DNA of 64,000 nucleotides. Source: Actinomycetospora lemnae (GTDB lineage Bacteria > Actinomycetota > Actinomycetes > Mycobacteriales > Pseudonocardiaceae). The DNA lies in the NCBI RefSeq assembly GCF_028737315.1, contig NZ_JAQZAO010000013.1, forward strand, positions 1 to 64,000, in the 5' to 3' direction. A program made the position numbers and the translations under genes. Shown piece by piece: positions 23,633-32,253 of the stretch. A model generated the notes under the pieces. It saw nothing but the letters and a program-made list of their open reading frames with translations. It was not told the DNA's origin and ran no database searches. Numbering within the stretch: position 1 is the first letter of the stretch; each line of letters begins with the position of its first letter.

Positions 23633-26600
23633 GTGCCCGCAGACGATCAGCAGCGCTGGAAGCCCTCCCGCGCCGGCATCCTGAACGTCTACCAGTACCA
23701 GGACGAGGTGCTGGAGTTCGGCGACGGACGCCTGCTCCTGCGCGGGGTCAACGGGTCGGGCAAGTCGACGGCGATGAACATGCTGCTGCCGTTCCTGCTC
23801 GAGGCGGACGTCCGCAAGATCGACGCGGCGGGCGAGCAGCGCGGGGTCCTGCGCAGCTGGATGCTGTCCGACCACGACGACACCCAGCGCACCGGCTACC
23901 TGTGGATCGAGTTCGCCCGCGGCAGCGGTGAACAGGTCGAGTACCGGACGGTCGGCTGCGGTATCCGCGCCAACCGCAGCACCGACCGCGTCGCGGTCTG
24001 GTGGTTCTCCACCGACCGCCGGGTGCGCATCGACCTGCGCCTCACCGAGGCCGACGTCCCGTTCTCGGTCGACGTCCTGCGCAGCGAGCTCGGCACGCGC
24101 GGGCAGGTGTTCACGTCCACCGCGGAGTACCGCGCCGAGATCGCCCGCCGGTTCTTCGGCGGCGTCGACCCGGGGGCGTACTTCCGGCTGCTGCACCAGG
24201 TGCGCAACCCCCGCGTCGGCGACCGCATCGACACCGACCTGCCGCGCACGCTGCGCGAGGCGCTGCCGCCGGTGCCCGAGGACGCGGTGCACGACGCCGC
24301 GCAGCCGCTCGAGGACCTCGAGGACCACCGCCGCAACGTCACCGACCTCGCCCGGACCGCGGAGGCGCTCGACGGCGCCGTCGAGGTCTACACCGACTAC
24401 GCCCGCCGGGTGCTGATGACCGAGGTCGAGGCGGTGGCGTCGGCGCTCGACATCGCCCGCTCGGCCGCGCGTCGTGTCGACCGCGACCGGGCCGGGGTCG
24501 AGAAGGCCACCGCCGCGCAGGAGGCGGCGACCCGCGCGAGCGCCGACCTCGCCGACGAGCACGCGGAGGCCACCGCCGAACGGGCCGGGCTCGCGGCGCT
24601 GCCGGAGTACACCGCGCACGCCGACCTCGTGCGCCGCCGGGACGAGGTCGCCCGCGCCGACGCGCACGTCGCCACGCTCGACGGCCATCGCGCCCGGGCC
24701 CGCGAACGGGTGGTCGCGGCGGCGGGCACCGTGGGTGCCGCGCGGGGCCAGCTGGACTCCGACCTCGCCGGGGTGGCCGAGCACCTGCGCGCGGTGGCCG
24801 ACGCCGCCCGCGACGCGTCGGCGCCGGGCATCGCGGGGCGGCTGCCCGACCCGCCGGCCCCGGTGACCGAGCCCCGCCGCGACGAGGCCGGTGAGACGAC
24901 GGTCGAGGTCCCCACGGACGACGACCCCACCGCGGAGCTCGACCTCACGGCCGTCGGCGACGCCCTGCGGACCCACCGGACGACGGTGCGGGCGGTCGCC
25001 GAGCACGCCCGCGGCGCCCGGCGCGCCACCGAGGTCGCCGAGGCCGCCGACACCGCCGCCGGCGAGGCCCTCGCCGCGCACGAGGCCGCCGACGAGCAGG
25101 CGGCCGCCGCCCGCCGCGCCGCGCGGGCCGCGGCGGACGAGCACGCCGAGGCGGTCGCCGGCTGGACCCGGCGCCTGGCCGAGCACGTGGCCGCCGTGCC
25201 CGTGGCCGAGGCCGGGGGTGCGACGGGCTGGCTCGACGTGCCGGCGGTCCCGACCGACGGACCCGACGACGACCTGCGCCGCGCCGCCGAGCACCGTCGG
25301 TCGGGCGCCCGCCAGGCCGCCGACGACGTCACGGGCGCGCTGGACCGGGCCCGCACCCGCGCCCGCACGGCCGTGGAGGAGGTGGATGCCGAGCTGGCCG
25401 GCCTGCGCGCCGAGCACCAGCAGGTGGGCGCGGCCGGCGAGCTGCCGCTGCCCCGGGCGCCGTGGCGGACCGACGACGACGCCCCCGACGGCGTCCTGCT
25501 GGCGTCGCTCGTCGACTTCCGCGAGCACCTCGACGACGCCGAGCGCGCCGGGCTCGAGGCGGCGCTGGAGGCGTCGGGCCTGCTCACCGCGCACGTCGAC
25601 GGGGACGGGACGCTGCGGGTGGGCGCTCTCGTCGCGGGCGCGTCCGTCCCGACGGAAGGGCCCGCGCTCGACACCCTGCTCGCGCCGGTGGACACGGGGG
25701 CGGTGCCGCCCGAGACGGTGGCGTCCGTGCTCGCCGCCGTGGGGACGACCGCGGGCCCCGTGCGGGTGTCGACCGACGGGACCTTCGCCGCCGGCCCGCT
25801 GCGGGGCCGGCACACGAAGGCGGCCGCCGAGCACGTCGGCGCCGGCGCGCGGGCCCAGGCCCGGGAATGCCGGCTCGCCGAGCTGGCCGCCACGATCGCC
25901 GGCGCGCAGGCCCGTCGCGACGCCGCCGACACCGTCGCCGACGCCCTCGACGCGCACGCGGACACGCTGCGGCGGCTGGTCGCCGAGCTGCCCGCCACGC
26001 GCGGGGTCGACGACGCCGTCGCCGCCGCGACCGGCGCGGTCCGCTTCGCCGACGGCGCGCAGGACCGCCACCGCGAGCTCGCCGTCACGGCGGGCGACGC
26101 CCGCCGCCGCGCCGACGACGCATGGACGGCCCTCTCGCGCGCCGCGTCCGAGGCCGGCGTGCCGACCGACCCCGACCGCCTCGACGGCCTGCTCGAGGCG
26201 GTGTCCGACGCCGAGCGCGCGCTCGCCGCCGTCGATGCCGCCCGCGACCGCGTCGGCCGCACGGCCCGCGCCTGGCGCGAGGCGGTCGCCGCGTGGGAGC
26301 GCGACGCCGCCGACCACGCGACCGCCGTCGGCGAGCACCGGGAGGCCGCGGGGCGCGCGGCCTCGGTCCGCACGGAGCTGGCGACGATCGAGGAGTCGCT
26401 CGGCGAGGAGCCCGCGAAGGTCGCGGCGCGGGTCGGCGAGCTCGACGAGCGCCTGCGGACGATCGCCGCCCGCCTCGAGGAGGCCCGCGAGGAGCAGACC
26501 GCGGCCGCCGTCGCGGTGTCGAAGGCCGAGATGACGCTCGAGGAGACCCGCCGGGGCCTCGACGAGAAGCAGCGCGCGGCGCGGTCGGCGCGGGCGCGGC

Positions 26601-27724
26601 TCGGGGAGGCCGCGGCGGTGCCCGGGCTGCTGCAGGCGGCGGAGCGGGCCGGGGACGCGGAGGAGACCGACGAGGAGACGTCCCCGGAACCGCTGCCGTC
26701 GGTCGCCGACTCCGTCGAGGGCGCCGAGGAGCTGGTCGCGGCCCTGCGCGAGCGCCTGCCCGCCCCGCGCCGCGCGGTCAGCGAGGACGCGCTGGACAAG
26801 GCGCTGCGGGCGGCGCGCGACGAGCTCGCCAGCGGCTGGGACGTCGAGAGCCGACGCGCCGCCGACGGGATGCCGCTCGCGGTGCACGTCAGCGGTCCGT
26901 CGCGGGCGGTGCTCGCGCAGATGGTGCACCGGGTCGCGGTGCAGCGCCGGCGCGCGACGAGCCTGCTCTCGGCGCAGCAGGACCAGGCGCTGCGCAACCT
27001 GCTGCACGGCCGGATCGCCCGCGAGGTCGCCGACGCCCTGTTCGCGGCCCGCGAGCTCGTCGACCGGATGAACCGCATCCTGCGCGGCGTGACCTCCAGC
27101 CAGGGCATCGGCGTGCGCCTCGACTGGCGCGCCCGCGGGGACCTCGACCCGGAGACGGCCACCGCGCTCGAGCTGCTCCGCAAGCACCCCGACGTGCGCT
27201 CGCCCGAGGAGGACGACCAGGTCCGCGAGGCCGTGAAGACCCTCGTCGAGCAGGCCCGCGCGCGCGACCCGGAGGCGTCGTACCGCAGCGTCATCGGGGA
27301 GGTCCTCGACTACCGGACCTGGCACGAGATGCGCCTCTACCTGCGCAGGCCCGGCCGCAGCGACGAGCTGCTGACCCGCCGCACGACGCTGTCGGAGGGC
27401 GAGAAGAAGCTGGTCACGGTGCTGCCGATGGCCGCGGCCGCCGCCGCCAGCGCCGCCGCCCACGACCCGCACGGGGTCGGCGCGCCGCGGCTCGTGCTGC
27501 TCGACGACGCGTTCGCGAAGGTCTCCGAGGACAACCACGCCAAGCTCTTCGGCCTGCTCGTGGACCTCGACGTCGACTTCGTCGTCACCTCCGAGCGGCT
27601 GTGGGGGACGCACCCGACCGTCCCGGCGCTGGCGATCACCGAGGTGCTGCGCGACCCGGAGCTGCGGGCCATCGCGCTCGTGCACTACCGGTGGGACGGG
27701 GCCTCGCTGGAGGTCTCGGCGTGA
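23633..27724 (+). CDS. jetC: JetC-like SMC/MukB-type ATPase (TIGR02680 family)
   Basis: 1363 residues, the usual length of the family. Walker A GVNGSGKST is at 38-46. A very long Ala/Glu/Arg-rich segment (about 230-1080) reads as coiled coil with a hinge region near the middle. The C-terminal head has the signature LSEGEKKL and Walker B LVLLDDAFAKV, with Asp-Asp where many SMC proteins have Asp-Glu, as in its relatives. In Wadjet (JetABCD) this protein forms the loop-extruding dimer that recognises small circular DNA. It overlaps jetA by four bases (GTGA). The GTG start is supported by a -10 box 7 bases upstream. Confidence 0.88.
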   Translation: MPADDQQRWKPSRAGILNVYQYQDEVLEFGDGRLLLRGVNGSGKSTAMNMLLPFLLEADVRKIDAAGEQRGVLRSWMLSDHDDTQRTGYLWIEFARGSGEQVEYRTVGCGIRANRSTDRVAVWWFSTDRRVRIDLRLTEADVPFSVDVLRSELGTRGQVFTSTAEYRAEIARRFFGGVDPGAYFRLLHQVRNPRVGDRIDTDLPRTLREALPPVPEDAVHDAAQPLEDLEDHRRNVTDLARTAEALDGAVEVYTDYARRVLMTEVEAVASALDIARSAARRVDRDRAGVEKATAAQEAATRASADLADEHAEATAERAGLAALPEYTAHADLVRRRDEVARADAHVATLDGHRARARERVVAAAGTVGAARGQLDSDLAGVAEHLRAVADAARDASAPGIAGRLPDPPAPVTEPRRDEAGETTVEVPTDDDPTAELDLTAVGDALRTHRTTVRAVAEHARGARRATEVAEAADTAAGEALAAHEAADEQAAAARRAARAAADEHAEAVAGWTRRLAEHVAAVPVAEAGGATGWLDVPAVPTDGPDDDLRRAAEHRRSGARQAADDVTGALDRARTRARTAVEEVDAELAGLRAEHQQVGAAGELPLPRAPWRTDDDAPDGVLLASLVDFREHLDDAERAGLEAALEASGLLTAHVDGDGTLRVGALVAGASVPTEGPALDTLLAPVDTGAVPPETVASVLAAVGTTAGPVRVSTDGTFAAGPLRGRHTKAAAEHVGAGARAQARECRLAELAATIAGAQARRDAADTVADALDAHADTLRRLVAELPATRGVDDAVAAATGAVRFADGAQDRHRELAVTAGDARRRADDAWTALSRAASEAGVPTDPDRLDGLLEAVSDAERALAAVDAARDRVGRTARAWREAVAAWERDAADHATAVGEHREAAGRAASVRTELATIEESLGEEPAKVAARVGELDERLRTIAARLEEAREEQTAAAVAVSKAEMTLEETRRGLDEKQRAARSARARLGEAAAVPGLLQAAERAGDAEETDEETSPEPLPSVADSVEGAEELVAALRERLPAPRRAVSEDALDKALRAARDELASGWDVESRRAADGMPLAVHVSGPSRAVLAQMVHRVAVQRRRATSLLSAQQDQALRNLLHGRIAREVADALFAARELVDRMNRILRGVTSSQGIGVRLDWRARGDLDPETATALELLRKHPDVRSPEEDDQVREAVKTLVEQARARDPEASYRSVIGEVLDYRTWHEMRLYLRRPGRSDELLTRRTTLSEGEKKLVTVLPMAAAAAASAAAHDPHGVGAPRLVLLDDAFAKVSEDNHAKLFGLLVDLDVDFVVTSERLWGTHPTVPALAITEVLRDPELRAIALVHYRWDGASLEVSA

Positions 27725-29214
27725 CGGGAGACGCGGCGGAGCGGAGCTCGACCCTCCGAGCGGGCGTCCGGACCTCCGTCTTCGCCTACGTCACCGAGTC
27801 GCCGGAGTACCGGGCGATCCTCGCGGTGTTCGCGGGGACGTTCTTCGCGGAGCTGACGCCGGCCGACGTGACGGCGCGGCTCGACGGCGATCTCGACGAG
27901 GCCACCGTGACCGCGAGGCTGGAGGCGCTGCGGGGCTGGGGCAACCTCGAGGTCTCGGCGTCGGTGGGCCAGGTCGGCACGGTCGAGGACTACTACCGGC
28001 GCCGCAACCGCTACCTCATCACGCGGGTCGGGCAGGAGGTGCACGACCTCGTCGAGGGCGTGCTGGCGCAGGTCGACGACGTGCGCGACGTGTCGCTGGG
28101 CCGTCTCGACCAGGTGCGGGCGGGGCTCGAGGCCGTCGCCGCGCTCGACCCCGCGACCGCGCCGCCGGACCGTCTCGCCGAGGCCGTGCGCGCGGTGTTC
28201 GACCCGCACGTGGCGTTCTCCGCGGAGATCACGCAGTTCTTCGCGGCGATCAACCAGTGGCAGTCGCGGTTCGACCTCGACGAGGACGAGTTCGCGTTCT
28301 TCTCCGAGGTGCTCGTCGGCTACGTCGGCGAGCGGCTCGAGGCCCTGCGCCGGCGCGCACGCCCGCTGGCGGCGCTGCTGGAGACGGTGCTGCCGCGGGT
28401 CCCGGTGATCGTCGAGCGCGCGGCGGACGGGCTGGCGGCGCGGGTCGCGGCGGCGGGACTCGCGTCGGTGCGGGTGCGCCGCGAGCCGGGGGCGACGGTC
28501 GCGGACTGGGAGAACCTCGCGTCGTGGTTCGTCTCCTCGCTCGGCCGTCCGAGCCGGGTCCAGACGCTCGAGCGCGATGCCGTCGACGCCGTCCGCACCC
28601 TGACCCAGAACCTCACGCGCCTCTCCCGCACCGGCACCGCCGGGGCCTCGCGCCGCGCCGACTACCTGCGGCTCGCCCTGTTCTTCGACCGCGGCGACCC
28701 CGCCGGGGCCCACGAGCTGGCCGCCGCGGCGTTCGGGCTCGCCGGCGCCCGGCACCTCGGTGGGGCGGGCGGCGACGACACCGACCCCGTCGACGCGTCG
28801 GTGTCGTGGTGGGAGGCGCCGACCGCGCAGGTGCCGATCAGCCTGCGCGAGCGCGGCGACGCCACCAGCCGCGGGCGCACCAGCCGCGTGCAGGACCGCA
28901 GCCAGGAACGTCGCCACCTGCTGGCCCGGCGCGCCGACGCCGAGAAGCGGGCCGCGTCGGCCCGGGCGGAACTGCTGCAGACCGGCGCCGAGGGGTTCAC
29001 CGCCCGCCTGTCCGAGCCCGCCCTGCGCGAGCTGCAGCGCGTGCTCGCCCGCGCCGTCGCCGACCTCGGGCCCGCCGCGTCGTCGGGCACCGTCGTGCTC
29101 GACGGCGTGCGCTGCACCGTGGTCCGCGCGCCCGGGGCGTCCACGATCGTCCCCACCCACGCCGGCGCTCTGCGCGTCCGCGACCTGACCCTGACCGTGG
29201 AGCCGGCGCCGTGA
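27721..29214 (+). CDS. jetA: JetA-like kleisin (DUF2397 / TIGR02677)
   Basis: 497 residues. The N-terminal block VFAYVTESPEYRAILAVF and the segments VTARLEALRGWGNLE and YYRRRNRYLITRVGQEVHD are the recognisable DUF2397 pattern: winged-helix-like ends around a helical middle. In Wadjet the JetA protein is the kleisin that bridges the two JetC heads. Basic Arg-rich stretches (about 380-430, RTSRVQDRSQERRHL) could contact DNA. The GTG start overlaps the jetC stop, giving strict coupling. Downstream, a 163-bp gap with palindromic repeats separates it from jetB, unlike the overlap upstream. Confidence 0.85.
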   Translation: MTGDAAERSSTLRAGVRTSVFAYVTESPEYRAILAVFAGTFFAELTPADVTARLDGDLDEATVTARLEALRGWGNLEVSASVGQVGTVEDYYRRRNRYLITRVGQEVHDLVEGVLAQVDDVRDVSLGRLDQVRAGLEAVAALDPATAPPDRLAEAVRAVFDPHVAFSAEITQFFAAINQWQSRFDLDEDEFAFFSEVLVGYVGERLEALRRRARPLAALLETVLPRVPVIVERAADGLAARVAAAGLASVRVRREPGATVADWENLASWFVSSLGRPSRVQTLERDAVDAVRTLTQNLTRLSRTGTAGASRRADYLRLALFFDRGDPAGAHELAAAAFGLAGARHLGGAGGDDTDPVDASVSWWEAPTAQVPISLRERGDATSRGRTSRVQDRSQERRHLLARRADAEKRAASARAELLQTGAEGFTARLSEPALRELQRVLARAVADLGPAASSGTVVLDGVRCTVVRAPGASTIVPTHAGALRVRDLTLTVEPAP

Positions 29215-29231
29215 GGGCCGGCGTGGTGGTG

Positions 29232-29254
29232 GCAGCGAACGCGCTGTTCGCTGC
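29232..29254 (+). repeat. Palindromic repeat in the jetA-jetB gap, unit 1
   Basis: GCAGCGAAC (29232-29240) and GTTCGCTGC (29246-29254) form a perfect 9-bp stem with a 5-base loop, 18 bases after the jetA stop. The palindrome and ~30 following bases (TTCTAGGCGCACGA...CCCCGTT) recur as unit 2. Confidence 0.65.
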
Positions 29255-29309
29255 TTCTAGGCGCACGAACTCCCCGTTGATCACCGGGCGGTCGCGCGCC
29301 GGTGTTGCC

Positions 29310-29326
29310 GCGAACGTGGCGTTCGC
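29310..29326 (+). repeat. Palindromic repeat in the jetA-jetB gap, unit 2
   Basis: GCGAACG and CGTTCGC form a 7-bp stem with a 3-base loop. The flank GCTTCTACGCGCACGA matches unit 1 with one change. A third partial piece, CGTTCGCTGCGTAC, follows at about 29350. The gap holds no reading frame that I can support. Confidence 0.6.
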
Positions 29327-29377
29327 TGCTTCTACGCGCACGAGATACCCGTTCGCTGCGTACACCGGGGCTCGCCG

Positions 29378-30538
29378 GTGACCGCCGCCCGGAGCGACCC
29401 GCAGCGCGAGGGCGAGCTCGTCACCGCGACGCGGGCGCTGCTCGCCCGCCCCTGGCGCACCGTCGAGCAGGACCCCGAGGTCGTCGCGCTCGTCCGGCGG
29501 CACGCCGACGCGCTCGACGCGTGGTTCACGCAGGAGCTGAACTACCGGCTGGTCGTCACGGCCGACACGGCGCGGCTGGTCAAGGTCGGGCACGTGCCCG
29601 CCGACCGGCCGCTGCGGACGATCGCGACGACGCCGCGCGCGTTCACGCCCGCCGAGTACACCGCGCTCGCGCTGGTGCTGGCGGCGACGACGTCGGGACC
29701 CGACCGCACGAGCCTGCGTGACCTCGTCAACGCCGTGCACTCCGCGGCGGCCGAGGCCGGGATCGTCATGGACACCGACACGGCGTCGCGGCGGGCGCTG
29801 GTCACGGCGCTGCGGTGGCTGATCGCGCACGGGATGGTCCGCGAGCTCGACCGCGGCGTGGGGCTCTACGAGCACGACGCGGACGCCGACGCGCTGCTCG
29901 AGGTGCGCCAGGACCGGATGGCGCTGCTGCCGACCGGCGCGGTCGTCGGGGCCGAGTCGGCCGAGGACCTGCTCGCGCGGGCCCGCGCGCGGGGGTCGGT
30001 GTCGACGGCGGCGCGGCGGCGGCTGGTCGAGGACCCGGTGGTGCTCGCCGACGACCTCGAGCCCGCGCGCTTCGCCGAGCTCCGCCGCCACGCCGGCGAC
30101 GAGGCCCGGCGGATCGAGGCGCGCACGGGGCTCGTCGTCGAGGCGCGCGCCGAGGGCTTCGCCGCGCTCGACGTCGACGGCGGCTGCTCCGACGTCGCGT
30201 TCCCCGGCAGCGGCACGGTCGCCCACGCGGCGTTGCTGCTGGTCAGCAAGCTGATCTACCAGTTCCGGCCCGCCGAGGACCCGGAGTCGGTCCCGTGGCC
30301 GTCGGTGCGCGAGGTGCTCACCGAGCTGGTCGGCGAGTACGGGCGCTACTGGTCGAAGGCGGCCATCGCCGACGGCGAGCGCTTCGCCGCCGACGTCGTG
30401 GGGCTGCTCGAGGCGATGCGGCTGGTCGTCAAGGACGCCGAGGGCTCCCTGCGCGTGCTCCCGGCCGCGGCGCGCTACGCCCCGGCGGTGACCGTGGCCG
30501 AGGGCGACGACGAGGACGAGCAGCCGACCCTGCTCTGA
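29378..30538 (+). CDS. jetB: JetB-like protein (DUF2398 / TIGR02678)
   Basis: 386 residues. The block QELNYRLVVTADTARLVKVG and the following FTPAEYTALALVLAAT, LRWLIAHGMVREL and DVDGGCSDVAFPGSGTVAHAALLL match the DUF2398 family, winged-helix proteins that serve as the KITE subunit of Wadjet complexes. The protein should bind the JetA kleisin next to the JetC heads. The GTG at 29378 follows a repeat-rich gap rather than overlapping jetA. No jetD (DUF2399/DUF3323 Toprim nuclease) follows; the next genes are an ArsR regulator and an SRPBCC protein. Confidence 0.83.
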   Translation: MTAARSDPQREGELVTATRALLARPWRTVEQDPEVVALVRRHADALDAWFTQELNYRLVVTADTARLVKVGHVPADRPLRTIATTPRAFTPAEYTALALVLAATTSGPDRTSLRDLVNAVHSAAAEAGIVMDTDTASRRALVTALRWLIAHGMVRELDRGVGLYEHDADADALLEVRQDRMALLPTGAVVGAESAEDLLARARARGSVSTAARRRLVEDPVVLADDLEPARFAELRRHAGDEARRIEARTGLVVEARAEGFAALDVDGGCSDVAFPGSGTVAHAALLLVSKLIYQFRPAEDPESVPWPSVREVLTELVGEYGRYWSKAAIADGERFAADVVGLLEAMRLVVKDAEGSLRVLPAAARYAPAVTVAEGDDEDEQPTLL

Positions 30539-30542
30539 GGTC

Positions 30543-30602
30543 GTGCCAGCGAAGTGCCGTCGCTGACGTTCAGTGTCCGTAGCGGTACTTCGATCACCGA
30601 GG
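30543..30602 (+). repeat. 60-bp intergenic repeat, copy 1 (after jetB)
   Basis: It begins GTGCCAGCGAAGTGCCGTCG four bases after the jetB stop and is 58/60 identical to 41892-41951. CGAAGTGCCG and CGGTACTTCG at its ends pair at 9 of 10 positions, so it can fold as a hairpin. Confidence 0.75.
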
Positions 30603-30643
30603 TGTAGCTGGACGGTTAATGAAAGCTCTGGTTACATCTCCTC

Positions 30644-31030
30644 GTGCTCCCGCTCGAGGCCCTCGCCGACCCGGTCCGCCGGGCCATCGTCGAGCGCCTG
30701 GCGGACGGCGAGGTCGGGGCGGGCGAGATCGCCGCGGCCTTCCCCGTCAGCCGTCCCGCGATCAGCCGTCACCTGCGCGTGCTGCGCGAGGCGGGGCTCG
30801 TGACGTCGCGCGTCGCGGGCCAGCACCGCATCTACGCGCTCGACCGCCGCCCGCTGGCCGAGCTCGACGCGTGGCTGGGGCGGTTCCGCCCGCTGCCGGC
30901 GCTCGGCGGCCCCGCGAGCCGGCTCGACGCCCTCGACACCGAGATGCACCGCGGTCGGCGCGCCCGCCGGGCCGCCGACGCCGCACCGACCCGCGACCAG
31001 GGAGACACCGATGACCACGCCGCCGGCTGA
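30644..31030 (+). CDS. ArsR/SmtB-type winged-helix regulator
   Basis: 128 residues. LPLEALADPVRRAIVERLADG and AAFPVSRPAISRHLRVLREAGLV are the classic ArsR helix-turn-helix of the type that pairs with SRPBCC/AHSA1 proteins; no metal-binding cysteines are present. It overlaps the SRPBCC gene by 20 bases, a very common regulator-effector pair in actinobacteria. Two direct repeats, GGTTAATG and GGTTACAT, lie 10-35 bases upstream of the GTG and are candidate operator or promoter sequences. Confidence 0.83.
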   Translation: MLPLEALADPVRRAIVERLADGEVGAGEIAAAFPVSRPAISRHLRVLREAGLVTSRVAGQHRIYALDRRPLAELDAWLGRFRPLPALGGPASRLDALDTEMHRGRRARRAADAAPTRDQGDTDDHAAG

Positions 31031-31487
31031 GGTCCGCACCGACCCCGAGGGCACGACGACGGCGATCTGGCGCCGCGAGTACCCCGACCCCGTCGAGGAC
31101 GTCTGGGCCGCGATCACCGAGTCCGAGCGGCTCGGGCGCTGGATCGGCACCTGGACCGGCGAGCCCCGTGTCGGCGGCACGGTCGCGTTCACGCTGACCG
31201 GTGAGGCCGACGCGGGCGGCGAGGTCGCCGAGCCCGCCGACGTGCGCATCCTCGCCTGCGAGGAGCCCCGCCACCTCGCCGTCGAGTTCCCCGCGCCCGA
31301 CGACCAGGCGTGGCTCGTCGACCTCACCGTCGAGCCGCACGGGGCGGGCGCCGTGCTCGTCTTCGCGCAGCGCCTCGTCCCCGGGATGTCGGTCGAGGAC
31401 GTCGACGCCGGCTGGCGCTGGTACCTCGACCGGCTCGGGGCCTCCCTGCGCGGCGCGCCGATGCCCGAGTGGTCCGCCTACGTCTGA
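31011..31487 (+). CDS. SRPBCC/AHSA1-type ligand-binding protein
   Basis: 158 residues. IWRREYPDPVEDVWAAITESERLGRWIG is the N-terminal block of the AHSA1/START-like fold, and GWRWYLDRLGASLRG is the C-terminal helix that closes the hydrophobic cavity. Such proteins bind small hydrophobic ligands; a chaperone-activator role is not implied. The start lies inside the end of the ArsR gene, so translation is coupled. The ligand is unknown. Confidence 0.82.
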   Translation: MTTPPAEVRTDPEGTTTAIWRREYPDPVEDVWAAITESERLGRWIGTWTGEPRVGGTVAFTLTGEADAGGEVAEPADVRILACEEPRHLAVEFPAPDDQAWLVDLTVEPHGAGAVLVFAQRLVPGMSVEDVDAGWRWYLDRLGASLRGAPMPEWSAYV

Positions 31488-32237
31488 CTACGCCACAGCG
31501 ATCGGCTCCCCGCGCAGCTCCCGCGCGAGCAGCGTCGCGGCGGCCGAGGCCGCGGGGATGGCGATGATCGCGACGAACGGGATCGCCGCGAGGAGGTAGG
31601 TCGGGATGCCGACGCCCCAGGTCGCGGCCCTCCGCGTCCGCAGGAGCCGACGCCGGGCGCCGAAGTCCAGCCCGCGACGCTGCAGGGCGGGCGCGGTCAG
31701 CTCGATCATCAGCAGCCGCCCGCCGACGAGCGCCGCCGCCACCGGCCCGAGCACCGGCCCGACGACCGGCACCAGGCCCAGCAGGAACAACGGGACCGCC
31801 GCGAGCAGCGACAGGGCGACGAGCAGCAGCCCGTCGCGCACCCCGCGCACCACCGACCCGGTCCACGACGTCTCCCGGACCGCCGGCACCGGCCCGACCT
31901 CGTCGTCGACGATCTCCGCGAGGCGCTCGTAGAAGGGCCCGCCGACCGCGAGCGTCACGGCGACGAAGGTGACGACGGCGACCGCTCCCGCGGCGGCCAC
32001 GATCGCCGCGCCCGCCGCGATCCGCGTCAGCGACCGCCCGGTCTCCGACCAGCCGTCGGCGAACGGCGTGAGCGTCGCCGCGAGGTCGGGGAGCCACGTG
32101 ACCAGCGTCACCAGCGCGCCGACGTAGAGCACGGACACGATCAGCGCCGGGATCGCGCCGAGCAGCAGCAGGCGCGGCGTGCGCAGCACCGTCACGGCGC
32201 CGCGCACGAACAGCCGGACACCGAGCACGAGGTCCAC
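31488..32237 (-). CDS. EI24/CysZ-like membrane protein
   Basis: 249 residues with about five membrane helices. The layout MDLVLGVRLFVRGAVTVLRTPRLLLLGAIPALI, then VGGPFYERLAEIVDDEVG between helices, and LVPVVGPVLGPVAAALVGG matches the EI24 domain family (CysZ group), some of which import sulfate. No sulfur-assimilation gene is nearby, so the function is open. The stop directly abuts the SRPBCC stop. GACAAT lies 6 bases before the GTG, a weak leaderless -10. Confidence 0.75.
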   Translation of the reverse strand: MDLVLGVRLFVRGAVTVLRTPRLLLLGAIPALIVSVLYVGALVTLVTWLPDLAATLTPFADGWSETGRSLTRIAAGAAIVAAAGAVAVVTFVAVTLAVGGPFYERLAEIVDDEVGPVPAVRETSWTGSVVRGVRDGLLLVALSLLAAVPLFLLGLVPVVGPVLGPVAAALVGGRLLMIELTAPALQRRGLDFGARRRLLRTRRAATWGVGIPTYLLAAIPFVAIIAIPAASAAATLLARELRGEPIAVA

Positions 32238-32253
32238 GGCGCGATTGTCCCGG

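Noticed and set aside
22589-27685. Long open frame on the minus strand opposite jetC (and similar long frames opposite the GH13 and helicase genes)
   Set aside because: Very high GC makes antisense frames open by chance. They are rich in Arg, Gly, Val and Leu, have no recognisable domain, and lie exactly opposite genes with clear motifs.
29215-29377. Possible small CRISPR array in the jetA-jetB gap
   Set aside because: Only two degenerate units with unequal lengths are present, no regular spacers, and each is itself palindromic with a flanking repeat. No cas genes are near.
30539-30643. tRNA or small RNA gene in the gap after jetB
   Set aside because: The folding of the gap is explained by the 60-bp repeat shared with 41892-41951; no tRNA cloverleaf or other RNA motif was recognised there or elsewhere in the window.
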